A DNA stretch of 64,000 nt. It comes from JAKFEW01 sp036675505 (lineage in GTDB: Bacteria > Cyanobacteriota > Sericytochromatia > S15B-MN24 > JAQBPE01). The notes under the pieces are model-generated. The model was not told where the DNA came from and made no database searches. It was given only the letters and a program-made list of their open reading frames with translations. The stretch covers positions 1 through 64,000 of the forward strand of contig JAKFEW010000120.1 in NCBI GenBank assembly GCA_036675505.1, written 5' to 3'. Shown here piece after piece: positions 7,938 to 16,948 of this stretch. The translations under genes were made by a program, and so were the position numbers. The number at the start of each line of letters is the position of its first letter. The first letter of the stretch is position 1.

Positions 7938-9188
7938 ATGGCACGCGACCCAGGCCCCGACCCCAAGCTCGACCGCCGCGCGTTCCTGCGCCGTCTGGCG
8001 GCGGGCACGGCCCTGTTCGCCGCCGGCCCGGGCCTCTCGAGCTTGCTCGCGGCCTGCGCGCGCGAGGCGGAGCAGGCGGCCGGGATCGCCTCCGCGACGC
8101 CCGGGCCCGGCGCGAACGTGAAGGCGGACCTGATCCTGCGCTCGAGCCGCCCGCTCGACCTCGAGACCCCCGTGAGCTGGTTCGAGCGCTACGAGACGCC
8201 GAACGAGGCCTTCTTCGTGCGCACCCACCATGACGAGCCGCGCCTCGACGCCGCCTCCTGGCGCCTGCGCGTCGAGGGCCTGGTGGGCAAGCCCGTGGAG
8301 CTGACCCTCGCCGATCTCCGGGCCTTGCCGCGCCACGAGGTGACGGCGGTGCTGCAGTGCTCCGGCAACGGCCGCGCCTTCTTCAAGCCGCGCGTGCCCG
8401 GCGTGCCCTGGGAAAAGGGCGCGGTCGGCAACGCACGCTGGGCCGGCGCCCGCCTGGCCGACGTGCTCGCCCGGGCGGGCGTGCAGCCCGGCGGGAAGCA
8501 CGTCGTGCTCCAGGGCGCGGACAAGCCCGTGCTTCCCACCACGCCACGCTTCGGCCGCTCGATCCCGATCGAGAAGGCGCTGCACCCGGATACGATCGTG
8601 GCCTACGAGATGAATGGCCAGCCGCTGCCCTACCTGCACGGCCACCCCGCGCGGCTGGTCGTACCCGGCTGGGTCGGCGACGACTGGGTCAAGTGGCTCA
8701 CGACGCTGCGTGTCCAGCCGCAGGAGTTCGAGGGCTTCTTCCTGCAGACGGCCTACCGCTACCCGAAGAAGCCGATCAAGCCGGGCGAGAAGGTACATCC
8801 GGAAGACACCGCGCCGATGGCCGAGATGGTCGTCAAGTCGCTGATCGCGGCCCCGCTGGCCGGCGCGCGGATCCCGCGCGGCCCGGTGCCGATCCGCGGC
8901 GTCGCCTGGACCGGTGGCGAGGCCCGGATCACCTCGGTCGAGGTCTCGACCGACGGTGGGCGCAGCTGGGTCCAGGCCCGCCTGGTCGGCGAGGACCGCC
9001 CCTACGCCTGGCGCCAGTGGGCCCACGACTGGACCCCTGATCCTGCGCAGCGCGGCGGCAAGGTCACGCTCCTGGCCCGCGCGGCCGACGACCGCGGCCA
9101 CGTCCAGCCCGTCGAGCCGTCGCCCTGGAATCCCAGCGGCTACCAGTGGAACGCCGCCGATGCGGTGGAGGTGTTGTACGATGTCTAG
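7938..9188 (+). CDS. sorA: Sulfite dehydrogenase molybdopterin subunit (SorA/SoxC-like)
   Basis: A 416-residue sulfite oxidase-family enzyme expected to oxidise sulfite to sulfate in the periplasm. The N-terminus has a Tat signal (DRRAFLRRLAAG) with a possible lipobox (LLAAC). The molybdenum-ligating cysteine is Cys141 in VLQCSGNGR. Family features are the substrate-pocket region (HPARLVVPGWVGDDWVKW), the dimerisation domain from about residue 290 and the closing WNPSGYQWN segment. ATG 7938 is preferred over GTG 7929 because GGAGGT is 7 bases upstream. It overlaps the cytochrome gene by 8 bp, like SorA-SorB pairs. Confidence 0.9.
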   Translation: MARDPGPDPKLDRRAFLRRLAAGTALFAAGPGLSSLLAACAREAEQAAGIASATPGPGANVKADLILRSSRPLDLETPVSWFERYETPNEAFFVRTHHDEPRLDAASWRLRVEGLVGKPVELTLADLRALPRHEVTAVLQCSGNGRAFFKPRVPGVPWEKGAVGNARWAGARLADVLARAGVQPGGKHVVLQGADKPVLPTTPRFGRSIPIEKALHPDTIVAYEMNGQPLPYLHGHPARLVVPGWVGDDWVKWLTTLRVQPQEFEGFFLQTAYRYPKKPIKPGEKVHPEDTAPMAEMVVKSLIAAPLAGARIPRGPVPIRGVAWTGGEARITSVEVSTDGGRSWVQARLVGEDRPYAWRQWAHDWTPDPAQRGGKVTLLARAADDRGHVQPVEPSPWNPSGYQWNAADAVEVLYDV

Positions 9189-9561
9189 CTCGATCCCACG
9201 ACGCGCGCTCTCCCTCGGCCTGCTGGCGCTGGCCCTCGCCGCCCCGGCCGCCCGGGCGGCGGTCCCCGACGACATCGCACCGCCCTCGGTCCCGCCGATC
9301 GCCTGGCCCGCGGGCCCCGGCAAGGTGCTGGTCGAGACCCGCTGCCTCTTCTGCCACCAGGGCGAGCTGATCGCCGCGCAACGCCTGACCCGTGCGCAAT
9401 GGGACAAGGAGGTCGAGAAGATGGCGACCTGGGGGGCGCCGCTCTCGGCGGCGGAGAAGCAGGTGCTCGCGGCCTACCTCGCCAGGCACTTCCCCGTCGA
9501 CGCGCGACCGGGCACGCCATCGACGCTCCGGCTGGCTCGGCCGACGCCACCCGCGCCTTGA
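9181..9561 (+). CDS. sorB: Monoheme c-type cytochrome, sulfite dehydrogenase subunit (SorB-like)
   Basis: A 126-residue exported cytochrome with a Sec signal (ALSLGLLALALAAPAARA) and one heme site CLFCH (residues 55-59). Its start overlaps the stop of the molybdopterin subunit, so the two are translationally coupled. It should accept electrons from sulfite and pass them to a periplasmic cytochrome or oxidase. A possible Met heme ligand is in EKMATWGAPL. Confidence 0.87.
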   Translation: MSSSIPRRALSLGLLALALAAPAARAAVPDDIAPPSVPPIAWPAGPGKVLVETRCLFCHQGELIAAQRLTRAQWDKEVEKMATWGAPLSAAEKQVLAAYLARHFPVDARPGTPSTLRLARPTPPAP

Positions 9562-9631
9562 CGGGCCTCGGCCGGCAACGGCTTCCCGACGGCCACCGGG
9601 GCCGTCCGACGTGGGGCTGCGCGTCTGGCGG

Positions 9632-11131
9632 CTAGCGCTCCGACGGCCCCATCGCGTGGGCGGTCGGATCGGCCACGGGCAGCGTGAAGCGGAGCCGCGT
9701 GCCCTGGCCGGGCGCGCTCTCGACCCAGATGCGCCCGCCGTGGAGTTCCACGATGTGCCGGCAGATCGTCAGGCCGAGCCCCACGCCGGCAGGAAGGCGG
9801 GGGTCCTCCTGGGCGATCTGGTGAAACGCGCCGAAGACCTGCTCGAGCTGGTCGGCCGGCATTCCCGGCCCATGATCGCGGACCTCGACGACGGCGCCAT
9901 CGGGACAGGCGTCCGCCGACACCCCGACGACCCCACCACGGGGCGAAAACTTGATGGCATTCGCGAGCAGGTTCACGAGCACCTGGACCGCCCGGTCGGG
10001 GTCGGCATCGAGCACGAAAGGCCGCACCTCGAGCTCGAACACGATGTCACGCGAGCGTGCGCTCGGCTGGACGAGCTCGATGGCGGCGTCGACCAGGGCC
10101 TGGAGATCGCTCGGCCGCCGCGCCAGGCGGACGCGGTCGAGCCCCAGGCTTTGGAGGTCCAGGATGTCGCTGACGAGCACGTGCAGGCGCCGGACGCCCC
10201 GGTGGGCGATCTCCGCCATCCGCTGGGCGTTGCGCGGCAGCTCACCGGCTCCGTCGCCGAGCAACACGTCGAGCGCGCATTGGACCGTGTTGAGCGGGGT
10301 CCTCAGCTCGTGGCTGACCTTCGCGAGGAACTCGTCCTTGACCCGCGCGAATTGCTCCCGCTTGCCGAGATCCCGGATGATATGCGAGATCTGGTCGCCA
10401 TCGGCGGTCGACCAGCGGGCGCACGAGAGCTCCATCGGGAACGTCCCGCCGTCGCGGCGACGTCCCGTGATGGCCAACGCCGGCATCGGCTCGGACGCCT
10501 GGCCACAGGTGGTCACCAGGCTGGCCAACGCCGCCGGCACGCCCTCGGCCAGCAGGTGTCGGAAGGGCATGCCGAGCGCGGCGTCGGCCGCGTATCCAAA
10601 AAGCTGCTCCGCCGCTGGGTTCCAGAGCGTGATGCGCCCCTGGGCGTCGGAGAGCACGATCGCCTCGTGCGTGGTTCGCACGATCGCCTGGAACCGCACC
10701 GCGGCCTCGGCGATCGCCTGTTCGGTCCGCTTGCGCTCGGTGATGTCGGCCGCAGTCCCAATCACCCGGTCCGGACCTTCCAGGTCGCCGAGGGCCACGC
10801 GGCCGCGCGTGAGCACATGGCGGATCACGCCGTCCGGCCGCACGATCCGCCGCTCATGCTCGAACGGCCCCGCGTGGGCGGGCGCGCCCGCGGCGGCGAA
10901 CGCCGCGAACCCGTCGCGGTCGTCCGGGTGGGTGGCGTCGAGGCAGGTCCGGGCCGTTGGCACGAAGGCCCCAGGGGCATGGCCGTAGATCCGAAACATC
11001 TCGTCCGACCAGGTCACCGTCCCGCTCGCGAGCTCGTAGACGAAGCTGCCGATGTGGGCGATCGCCTGTGCTTCGGCGAGCTCCGCCTCGCGGCGGCGCA
11101 ACCTGGCCTCGGCGGAAGCGCGCGCCGTCAT
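9632..11131 (-). CDS. PAS-domain sensor histidine kinase
   Basis: A 499-residue soluble kinase. A first PAS domain covers about residues 20-130 (HIGSFVYELASG; DATHPDDRDGF), a second about 135-250 (IVRTTHEAIVLSD; LWNPAAEQLFGY). HisKA has His274 in SHELRTPL. The HATPase_c domain carries NLLANAIKFSP and GVGLGLTICRHIVELHGG. There is no membrane segment, so it senses a cytoplasmic cue. ATG 11131 overlaps the stop of the upstream response regulator in an ATGA, so they form a coupled two-component pair. Confidence 0.9.
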   Translation of the reverse strand: MTARASAEARLRRREAELAEAQAIAHIGSFVYELASGTVTWSDEMFRIYGHAPGAFVPTARTCLDATHPDDRDGFAAFAAAGAPAHAGPFEHERRIVRPDGVIRHVLTRGRVALGDLEGPDRVIGTAADITERKRTEQAIAEAAVRFQAIVRTTHEAIVLSDAQGRITLWNPAAEQLFGYAADAALGMPFRHLLAEGVPAALASLVTTCGQASEPMPALAITGRRRDGGTFPMELSCARWSTADGDQISHIIRDLGKREQFARVKDEFLAKVSHELRTPLNTVQCALDVLLGDGAGELPRNAQRMAEIAHRGVRRLHVLVSDILDLQSLGLDRVRLARRPSDLQALVDAAIELVQPSARSRDIVFELEVRPFVLDADPDRAVQVLVNLLANAIKFSPRGGVVGVSADACPDGAVVEVRDHGPGMPADQLEQVFGAFHQIAQEDPRLPAGVGLGLTICRHIVELHGGRIWVESAPGQGTRLRFTLPVADPTAHAMGPSER

Positions 11132-11796
11132 GCCGGCTCGCGCGTGAGGCCGCGGAGCTGGCACGCGACCACCGCCTGGGTGCGGTTCGAGACCTGGAGC
11201 TTGTCGTAGATGCGGTAGAGGTGGTTCTTCACCGTTCGCTCGCTCAGGCACAGGCGCGCCGCGATCTCGCGGTTTGCGAGCCCCAGGGCCAGGTTCTCGA
11301 CGATTTCGGCCTCGCGGCCACTCAGCGCGTCGAGGCCCGACGCCATCGCCTGAAGGCGAGGGGCGGGAGGGGCGGGAGCGGCGGGCGCGGGCGCGCCGGC
11401 CGTGGCACCGCCGGCTCGCCGGGCCAGCGCCTTCTCGACGACGAGCTGGAGCTGGTGGAGGTTCTGGAGCGGCTTGATCAAGAAGTCGAACGCCCGGCCT
11501 TCGCGCAGGGCGGCGATCGCGTCGTCCATCGTGCCGTAGGCGGTCAGGAAGACGATCTCCATGAAGGGGGCGATTTCCCGGGCGAAGGCCTGGAACTGGA
11601 GGCCGCTGACGCCGGGCATGCGCAGGTCCGTGATCGCCACGTCGTAGGTGCGGTGGCGGAGGAGCCCGAGCGCCCCGATCGGGTCTTCGGCGACCCCGAC
11701 CTCGAACCCACGGCCCTCGAACCAGACGCGCAGGACCTCGAGGAACTCGGGCTCGTCGTCGACGAGCAGCAACCGGGGGCGATGATTCACGGGCAT
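11128..11796 (-). CDS. LuxR/NarL-type response regulator
   Basis: A 222-residue regulator. The receiver domain has acidic pair DDE near residue 13, phosphoacceptor Asp57 in AITDLRMPG and the conserved Lys in FLIKPL. A proline/alanine-rich linker follows, then a LuxR-type helix-turn-helix (LSGREAEIVENLALGLANREIAARL; SERTVKNHLYRIYDKL). ATG 11796 is preferred since AGGAAAGG is right upstream; longer in-frame starts exist at 11826 and 11874. It is the likely partner of the PAS kinase with which it overlaps. It diverges from the chemosensory cluster across a 297-bp intergenic region. Confidence 0.9.
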   Translation of the reverse strand: MPVNHRPRLLLVDDEPEFLEVLRVWFEGRGFEVGVAEDPIGALGLLRHRTYDVAITDLRMPGVSGLQFQAFAREIAPFMEIVFLTAYGTMDDAIAALREGRAFDFLIKPLQNLHQLQLVVEKALARRAGGATAGAPAPAAPAPPAPRLQAMASGLDALSGREAEIVENLALGLANREIAARLCLSERTVKNHLYRIYDKLQVSNRTQAVVACQLRGLTREPA

Positions 11797-11960
11797 GGCC
11801 TTTCCTGGCGGAGGCGAGCGATCCATCACTACACCCTGCGGCGGACCACGGTGAGGGCGCGGCAAACTACTCACACTAAATTACCATACAGTCATATGGA
11901 CATATTAGAAGAAATGTTTCGAATGATCCAAACCATGTTGCCGGGAGATGGCCGCAATGA

Positions 11961-12026
11961 GCCGAACGGCCCAATCCACATGGGGTCGAACGCCTCTGTC
12001 CCGGGCCTGCGGGTCGGCGCTAGGAT
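11961..12026 (+). promoter_or_regulatory. Conserved promoter block A upstream of the MCP gene
   Basis: This block is nearly repeated upstream of the FapA gene (block B, 18846-18912). Shared parts are GCCGAACGGCCCA (11961-11973, with a short dyad GCCG-AA-CGGC), a 26-base identical segment (11976-12001, containing GGGGTCGAACGCC) and a TAGGAT -10-like box (12021-12026). The distance from GTCGAA to the -10-like box is 36 bases in both copies. A classical TTGACA is not seen, so an activator or alternative sigma factor is likely. Confidence 0.6.
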
Positions 12027-12045
12027 GGCGAGGCCAGCCCCCGGA

Positions 12046-12060
12046 ACGCCGGACCGGCGT
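12046..12060 (+). other. Short leader hairpin before the MCP gene
   Basis: A perfect inverted repeat ACGCCGG/CCGGCGT with a 1-base centre lies between promoter block A and the MCP start. The equivalent position in front of the FapA gene also holds a GC-rich hairpin. It may affect transcription or leader stability. Confidence 0.3.
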
Positions 12061-12093
12061 CCCCGACGCGCGCCAGCAGGAGCCACCCAAGCG

Positions 12094-12987
12094 ATGACCT
12101 GGTCCCAGACCGCCCCGACCCCCGATCAGACGGTGTCCACCCCGGTTATCGCGCTGGGCGCGTTCGAGGCCTACGTGGCCGATCTGATCAACACCGCCGT
12201 GGCCCTCCTGGAACAAAGCGAGACGCTGTCGACGTTGTCCGAGGAGACCCAGCACCAGGCCGGGCTGGTCTCGGCCGCCTCCGAGCAGACGAACCGCAAC
12301 GTGCAGTCGGTCGCCACGGCGGCCGAAGAGCTGTCGATCTCGGTGCGCGAGATCGCGAAGAACGTGCAGGAGTCCAGCCGGCTGACCGGCGCCTCGGTCG
12401 AGCAAGCCCGCCAGGTCAACGGTGCCGTCGAGGCGCTGGGGGCCTCGAGCCAGGAGATCGGCAAGGTGATCAAGGTGATCACGCAGATCGCCCAACAGAC
12501 GAACCTCCTGGCGCTGAACGCGGCGATCGAGGCGGCGCGGGCCGGTGAAGCGGGCCGAGGCTTCGCGGTCGTCGCGAGCGAGGTCAAGGAGCTCGCCAAG
12601 GAGACGGCCAAGGCGACCGAGGACATCGCCGCGAAGATCGAAACCATCCAGCGCGACACGGCCCTCGCGATCGCCGCCATCGCGGCGATCGGCGAGTCGA
12701 TCGGCCGCATCGACGGGATCATGGTCTCCATCAGCTCGGCGATCGAGGAACAGTCCGTCACGACCCAGGAGATCACCAAGAACATGCAGCAGGCCGCCCG
12801 CGGCACGGGCGAGGTCGTATCGACGATCGGCGGCGTGGCCGACAGCGCGCGGTCGGCCGCGGAGAGCTCGGGGCACGTCCGGCTCACCGCCGAGAGCCTC
12901 ACCGAGTTCGCGCGGCGCCTGCGTGACCTCAGCGACGAGCTCATGGGCGCGCCGGCCGCGGCCGAGCGCCACGTGGCACAGGCCTGA
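12094..12987 (+). CDS. Soluble methyl-accepting chemotaxis protein
   Basis: A 297-residue receptor without membrane segments or a recognisable sensor domain. It is almost entirely a coiled-coil signalling domain. The hairpin tip that binds CheA/CheW is at about residues 131-165 (QQTNLLALNAAIEAARAGE, then RGFAVVASEVKELA). Flanking heptads rich in Glu, Gln and Ala offer methylation sites for the CheR/CheB encoded downstream. ATG 12094 follows AGGAG; the open frame extends further upstream into promoter block A, which is unlikely to be translated. As the only receptor in the cluster, and cytoplasmic, it must read an internal signal or a partner protein. Confidence 0.88.
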   Translation: MTWSQTAPTPDQTVSTPVIALGAFEAYVADLINTAVALLEQSETLSTLSEETQHQAGLVSAASEQTNRNVQSVATAAEELSISVREIAKNVQESSRLTGASVEQARQVNGAVEALGASSQEIGKVIKVITQIAQQTNLLALNAAIEAARAGEAGRGFAVVASEVKELAKETAKATEDIAAKIETIQRDTALAIAAIAAIGESIGRIDGIMVSISSAIEEQSVTTQEITKNMQQAARGTGEVVSTIGGVADSARSAAESSGHVRLTAESLTEFARRLRDLSDELMGAPAAAERHVAQA

Positions 12988-13012
12988 GCCGCTGGCTCGA
13001 GGAGAGATGAAG

Positions 13013-13381
13013 ATGCCGAAGGTCTTGATTGTCGATGACGCCGCGTTCATGCGCACGATGCTGCGGAAGGTGCTGACGGATGAGGGCTTCGAGTGCGTCG
13101 AGGCGGCGAACGGCCACGAGGCGCTCGCCCGCTACGCCGAGGGGCGGCCGGACGTGGTGACGCTGGACATCACGATGCCCGAAATGGACGGGCTCGAGGT
13201 CCTCAAGGCGCTGCGCAAGGCCGATGAGACCGCCCGGGTCGTGATGTGCTCCGCCATGGGCCAGGAAACCCTCATCCTCGACGCGATCCGGGCCGGCGCG
13301 GTGGATTTCATCGTGAAGCCGTTCAAGGCGGATCGGGTGCGTGCGGCCATGGCGAAGGCCATGACCAAAGCGCCGGTCTAG
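13013..13381 (+). CDS. cheY: CheY-like single-domain response regulator
   Basis: A 122-residue receiver domain. The acidic pocket is Asp8/Asp9, the phosphoacceptor Asp52 (LDITMPEMDG) and the conserved lysine Lys102 (VKPF); the switch Ser/Thr region is MCSAMG. ATG 13013 gives an 8-base spacing from GGAG, better than ATG 13007 two codons earlier. It follows the MCP gene in the same operon and should be phosphorylated by the downstream CheA. Its output target is not evident as no flagellar or pilus genes are in the window. Confidence 0.9.
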   Translation: MPKVLIVDDAAFMRTMLRKVLTDEGFECVEAANGHEALARYAEGRPDVVTLDITMPEMDGLEVLKALRKADETARVVMCSAMGQETLILDAIRAGAVDFIVKPFKADRVRAAMAKAMTKAPV

Positions 13382-13417
13382 GACGGCCGCGGTGTTGGTG
13401 ACGAAAGGAGTCCGCGC

Positions 13418-13915
13418 ATGATCTTGGGCCCATCTGTTCCCGCCGAAGCCCCGACGCACGTGCGGGCCATCATGTTCGCCACCTACGCGCGGCTGGGCAT
13501 GCTCTTCAACAGCGAGCCGAGCTTCGGCGAGACCCGCGTGTGCCCGGCGCTCGGCGTTCGCGCCAACGATGTCGTGGTGATCGTGAGCTTCACCGGGATG
13601 GTCAAGGGGCACGTGCTGCTCGGGATGTCCCGCCCGACCGCCTGCGCGGTGGCCGCGACGCTGCTGATGGAGGAGCCGGCCGAGTTCGACGACATGACGC
13701 GCTCGGCCGTGGCCGAGGTCGCGAACATTGTGGCGGGCGGCTGCGCCACCTCGCTGCACCAGGAGGGCTATGAAGCCGCCATCACCGTTCCGTCGGTGAT
13801 CACAGGCGAGCAGGTCGAAGTCTCGTGGCCGAACCTCTTCGTGATCGAGACCTCGATCGTCTTGCCGGCGGGCGAGGTCGAGCTCGCGGTCGGCCTCCAG
13901 GTCGGCGACGCGTGA
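13418..13915 (+). CDS. cheX: CheX-type CheY-P phosphatase (copy 1)
   Basis: A 165-residue protein of the CheC/CheX/FliY family. The catalytic signature S-x3-E-x2-N is present as SAVAEVANIVAGG, near residues 89-101. It should dephosphorylate CheY-P to end the signal. It follows cheY by 36 bp. A close paralogue lies at 20443-20973 at the end of the same cluster; the two share most central residues, including an identical GMSRPTAC segment and EEPAEFDD. Confidence 0.8.
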   Translation: MILGPSVPAEAPTHVRAIMFATYARLGMLFNSEPSFGETRVCPALGVRANDVVVIVSFTGMVKGHVLLGMSRPTACAVAATLLMEEPAEFDDMTRSAVAEVANIVAGGCATSLHQEGYEAAITVPSVITGEQVEVSWPNLFVIETSIVLPAGEVELAVGLQVGDA

Positions 13916-13937
13916 TGGCTCGGCGAAGGGGACGCCG

Positions 13938-16415
13938 ATGAGCCTGGACGAAGAGCTCCGCCTTTGCCTCGACGAGGCGCTCGAGCACCTGGATGCCTGC
14001 GACCACGCGGCCATGGCGCTCGATCTGGCCGCCGACGGGCACGAGCCCCCGATAGGGGCGCTCGCCGAGCTGTTCCGCGGCGTCCACACGATCAAGGGCA
14101 ACGCCGGGATGCTCGGACTCGACGCGCTCGTCGAGATCGCACATGCGCTCGAGACGATCCTCGACCGCATGCGTTCGGGCAAACTCGCGCCCGATCGCGA
14201 TCGGATCGACCTCCTGTTCGGCGGGCTCGACGCCCTTCGCACGGTGATCCTGTCGCTCCACCGGGGCGTCGCCTCGAACGTCGACCACCGCTCGGTCGCC
14301 ACGAGCCTGCTCGCGACGGCCGACGGCCCCAGCACGCCCGCGGCGCCAGGCGACTGGGCCGCTCGCTTTCCGGGCTGGCGCCTCGCCCCGGCCGAAGCCG
14401 CCACGATCGCGGCTGGCCTCGCGGAAGGCACGCAGCACCTCTACCGGCTCGAGATGGCGCTCCCGGACGCCGACCCAGGCGACCCGATCGCCCACCCGGC
14501 GCTCGAGAAGCTGCTGGCGCTGGGGCGGGTCGCCGCCTGGTGTTCGGTGACGGACGGGCGCTGGTGGATCGCCTATGCCAGCGGCGCGGACCAGGCGATC
14601 ATCGATCAATTCGGGCCGGAGGAGCTGGTGTCGTGCGAGCAGCGGCCGGACGGCCGCATGCCAGCGCCGCCGCGGAGCGAGGCCGAGAGCGTCGAGGAGA
14701 CCGCCCCGGCGGCGCCCATGCCGGCGGCCGAGGCCGAAGGGTCCGTGCGGGTGGGCGTCGCGTTGCTCGACCGGCTGATGAACCTCGTGGGGGAGCTCGT
14801 GCTCACCCGCAACCTGATCCTGCAGGGGGTCCAGCACGGCGGCGACGACGCGCTCGCGGCACCGGTCCAGCGCCTCGACTTCATCACCGGCGAGATCCAG
14901 GAGGCGGTGATGCGGACGCGCATGCAGCCGATCGGCCAGCTGTGGGAGAAGTTCCCGCGCCTGATCCGGGACTACTGCCGCCAGACGGGGAAGCAGGTGG
15001 ATCTCGTGGCGGACGGGGCCGAGACGGAACTCGACAAGAGCCTGCTCGAGGCGATCAAGGATCCCCTCACGCACCTCCTGCGCAACGCGCTCGATCACGG
15101 CGTCGAGGCGCCGGCCGCCCGCGCCGCGGCAGGAAAGGCGGCGGCCGGCACGATCCGGCTCTCGGCCTTCCAGGATGGGGGCCGGATCGTCGTCGAGATC
15201 CGCGACGACGGCCGCGGGCTCGACTACGCCCGGATCCGGGCGAAGGCGCTCACGGCGGGGCTCATGGGCGCGGAAGCGCTGGCGCGGATGGGCGAGGCCG
15301 AGCTGGCCCAGCTCGTCTTCCAGCCAGGCTTCTCGACGGCCGAGGCGGTGACCGACATCTCGGGCCGCGGCGTCGGCATGGACGTGGTGAAGAACAACAT
15401 CGAGCAGGCCGGCGGGACCGTCGAGCTCGCCTCCGAGCCGGGCAGCGGCACGACCTGCCGCCTCACCGTCCCCCTCACGCTCGTCGTCATCCCGGCCCTC
15501 GTCGTGCACGTGGCCGACGAGCGGTTCACGTTGCCGTTGTCCACGATCCGCGAGGTCGTTCGCAGCGGGAACGAGGGTGGCGCCCGCGTGGAGCGCTTGC
15601 ACGACGCGGTCCTGCTCCGACTGCGCGACGAGCTGCTCCCGGTCGTGGACGTCCAGTCGACGCTCGGACGCGCGCCGGAAGCCGCGTCGGCGAGGCCCTA
15701 CTTCGTGGTCGTGGCGGTCGGCCAGCAGACCTTGGCCCTCGCGATCGACGCGATCGGGAACCCCGAAGAGATCGTCGTCAAGCCCTTGCCTGCGATCCTC
15801 CGCACGAATGGGGCGTTCTCGGGGGTGACGATCATGGGCGACGGGGACCCATGCCTGATCCTCGACGTCGCCGGGCTCGCCGCCCGGGCGAACATCCTGG
15901 GCGGGGCCGCGGCGATGGCGCCCCGGCCGATCGCTGCGGTCGAGGCGGAGCGCGCCGCGGCGCGGCCGATGCTCGCCGTGGCGCTCGAGGGGCGGCGCTA
16001 CGCCGTGCCGATGTCGCTGGTCGTGCGCCTCGAGGAGTTCGCGGGCGACCGCCTGGAGGCCGTCGGCAGCCGGCAACTCGTCCACTATGGCCAACACCTC
16101 CTGCCGGTGGCGGACCCTCGCCTGGCGCTGGGCCTGCCGGCCGCGACCTCGCCTGGGCCCGGCGAGCGCATCTTGGTCGTCGTCGTCGGAGACGCCGCGC
16201 GGCCTGTGGGCATCCGCGTCGACGCGATCCACGACGTCGTCGACGCCCAGGGCGCCGTCCAGGCGGCACCCGGCGTGCCCGGGGTGGCGGGCACGGCGGT
16301 GCTCGATGGGCGGGCCACGGACGTGCTCGACGTCGCCGCGACGATCGAGGCCGCGCTCCCGGGCTGGCTCGCGGCGGGCGCCGGGCTGGGGGCGGAGGCG
16401 CTCGCATGCCGGTGA
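13938..16415 (+). CDS. cheA: Chemotaxis histidine kinase CheA with two CheW-like domains
   Basis: An 825-residue kinase. The HPt domain has phosphoacceptor His50 (VHTIKGNAG). Residues about 105-265 are a poorly conserved linker with no clear P2 domain. The dimerisation helices start near 268 (LLDRLMNLVGELVLTRN), the HATPase domain has HLLRNALDHGVE near 375 and DISGRGVGMDVVKNNIE near 475. A CheW-like regulatory domain covers about 515-650 and a second, more diverged one about 675-815. Classical CheA has only one. It overlaps cheW by 10 bp. Confidence 0.92.
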   Translation: MSLDEELRLCLDEALEHLDACDHAAMALDLAADGHEPPIGALAELFRGVHTIKGNAGMLGLDALVEIAHALETILDRMRSGKLAPDRDRIDLLFGGLDALRTVILSLHRGVASNVDHRSVATSLLATADGPSTPAAPGDWAARFPGWRLAPAEAATIAAGLAEGTQHLYRLEMALPDADPGDPIAHPALEKLLALGRVAAWCSVTDGRWWIAYASGADQAIIDQFGPEELVSCEQRPDGRMPAPPRSEAESVEETAPAAPMPAAEAEGSVRVGVALLDRLMNLVGELVLTRNLILQGVQHGGDDALAAPVQRLDFITGEIQEAVMRTRMQPIGQLWEKFPRLIRDYCRQTGKQVDLVADGAETELDKSLLEAIKDPLTHLLRNALDHGVEAPAARAAAGKAAAGTIRLSAFQDGGRIVVEIRDDGRGLDYARIRAKALTAGLMGAEALARMGEAELAQLVFQPGFSTAEAVTDISGRGVGMDVVKNNIEQAGGTVELASEPGSGTTCRLTVPLTLVVIPALVVHVADERFTLPLSTIREVVRSGNEGGARVERLHDAVLLRLRDELLPVVDVQSTLGRAPEAASARPYFVVVAVGQQTLALAIDAIGNPEEIVVKPLPAILRTNGAFSGVTIMGDGDPCLILDVAGLAARANILGGAAAMAPRPIAAVEAERAAARPMLAVALEGRRYAVPMSLVVRLEEFAGDRLEAVGSRQLVHYGQHLLPVADPRLALGLPAATSPGPGERILVVVVGDAARPVGIRVDAIHDVVDAQGAVQAAPGVPGVAGTAVLDGRATDVLDVAATIEAALPGWLAAGAGLGAEALACR

Positions 16416-16948
16416 GCCGTCGCGGCCCGGATCGCCGCCGGGACAACCGCGGCGGGCCTGGCGGGATGGAGCGGCGGGCGCTGGGCGATCGCCGCGCCGA
16501 GAACAACGCCCTCTACGTGCACTTCGAGGTCGGAGGCACGTCGTTCCTCGCCGCCGCCAGCGAGGTCCAAGAAATCATGACCGCTCCGAGGCCGGTGCCG
16601 GTGCCGCTCGCCCCGCCGGCGATCGCCGGCCTGATCAACCTCCGCGGCCAGATCATGCCCGTCGTCGAGCTGGGGCGGTTGCTGGGCGAGGCCGAGCGCC
16701 CGGACGCGCCGCTGGGCGTGGTGGTGAGGGCCGGCACCGAGGCCTTCGCGTTGCTCGTCGACGCGGTCCACGACGTGGTGGAGATCTCGCCGACCATGCT
16801 GCATCCGCCGCCGGTGAACCTCGCGGGCGCGGCCCGGGCGCTCACGCGGGCCGTCTGCCCGCTGCCTGACGCGCTCTTGCTGGTGCTCGACCCCATCGGG
16901 CTCTGGCGCCTGCTCGCCCCCGAGGCCCTCGAGGCCGCTCATGGTTGA
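16406..16948 (+). CDS. cheW: CheW coupling protein
   Basis: A 180-residue protein. After an arginine-rich N-terminus of about 35 residues, the CheW domain follows with the usual IAGLINLRGQIMPVVELG motif and a C-terminal half (FALLVDAVHDVVEI). It links the receptor to CheA. Its start overlaps the end of cheA, and its end overlaps the start of cheB by 8 bp, so these genes are translated as a coupled set. The basic N-terminal extension is unusual for CheW. Confidence 0.9.
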   Translation: MPVSRRGPDRRRDNRGGPGGMERRALGDRRAENNALYVHFEVGGTSFLAAASEVQEIMTAPRPVPVPLAPPAIAGLINLRGQIMPVVELGRLLGEAERPDAPLGVVVRAGTEAFALLVDAVHDVVEISPTMLHPPPVNLAGAARALTRAVCPLPDALLLVLDPIGLWRLLAPEALEAAHG

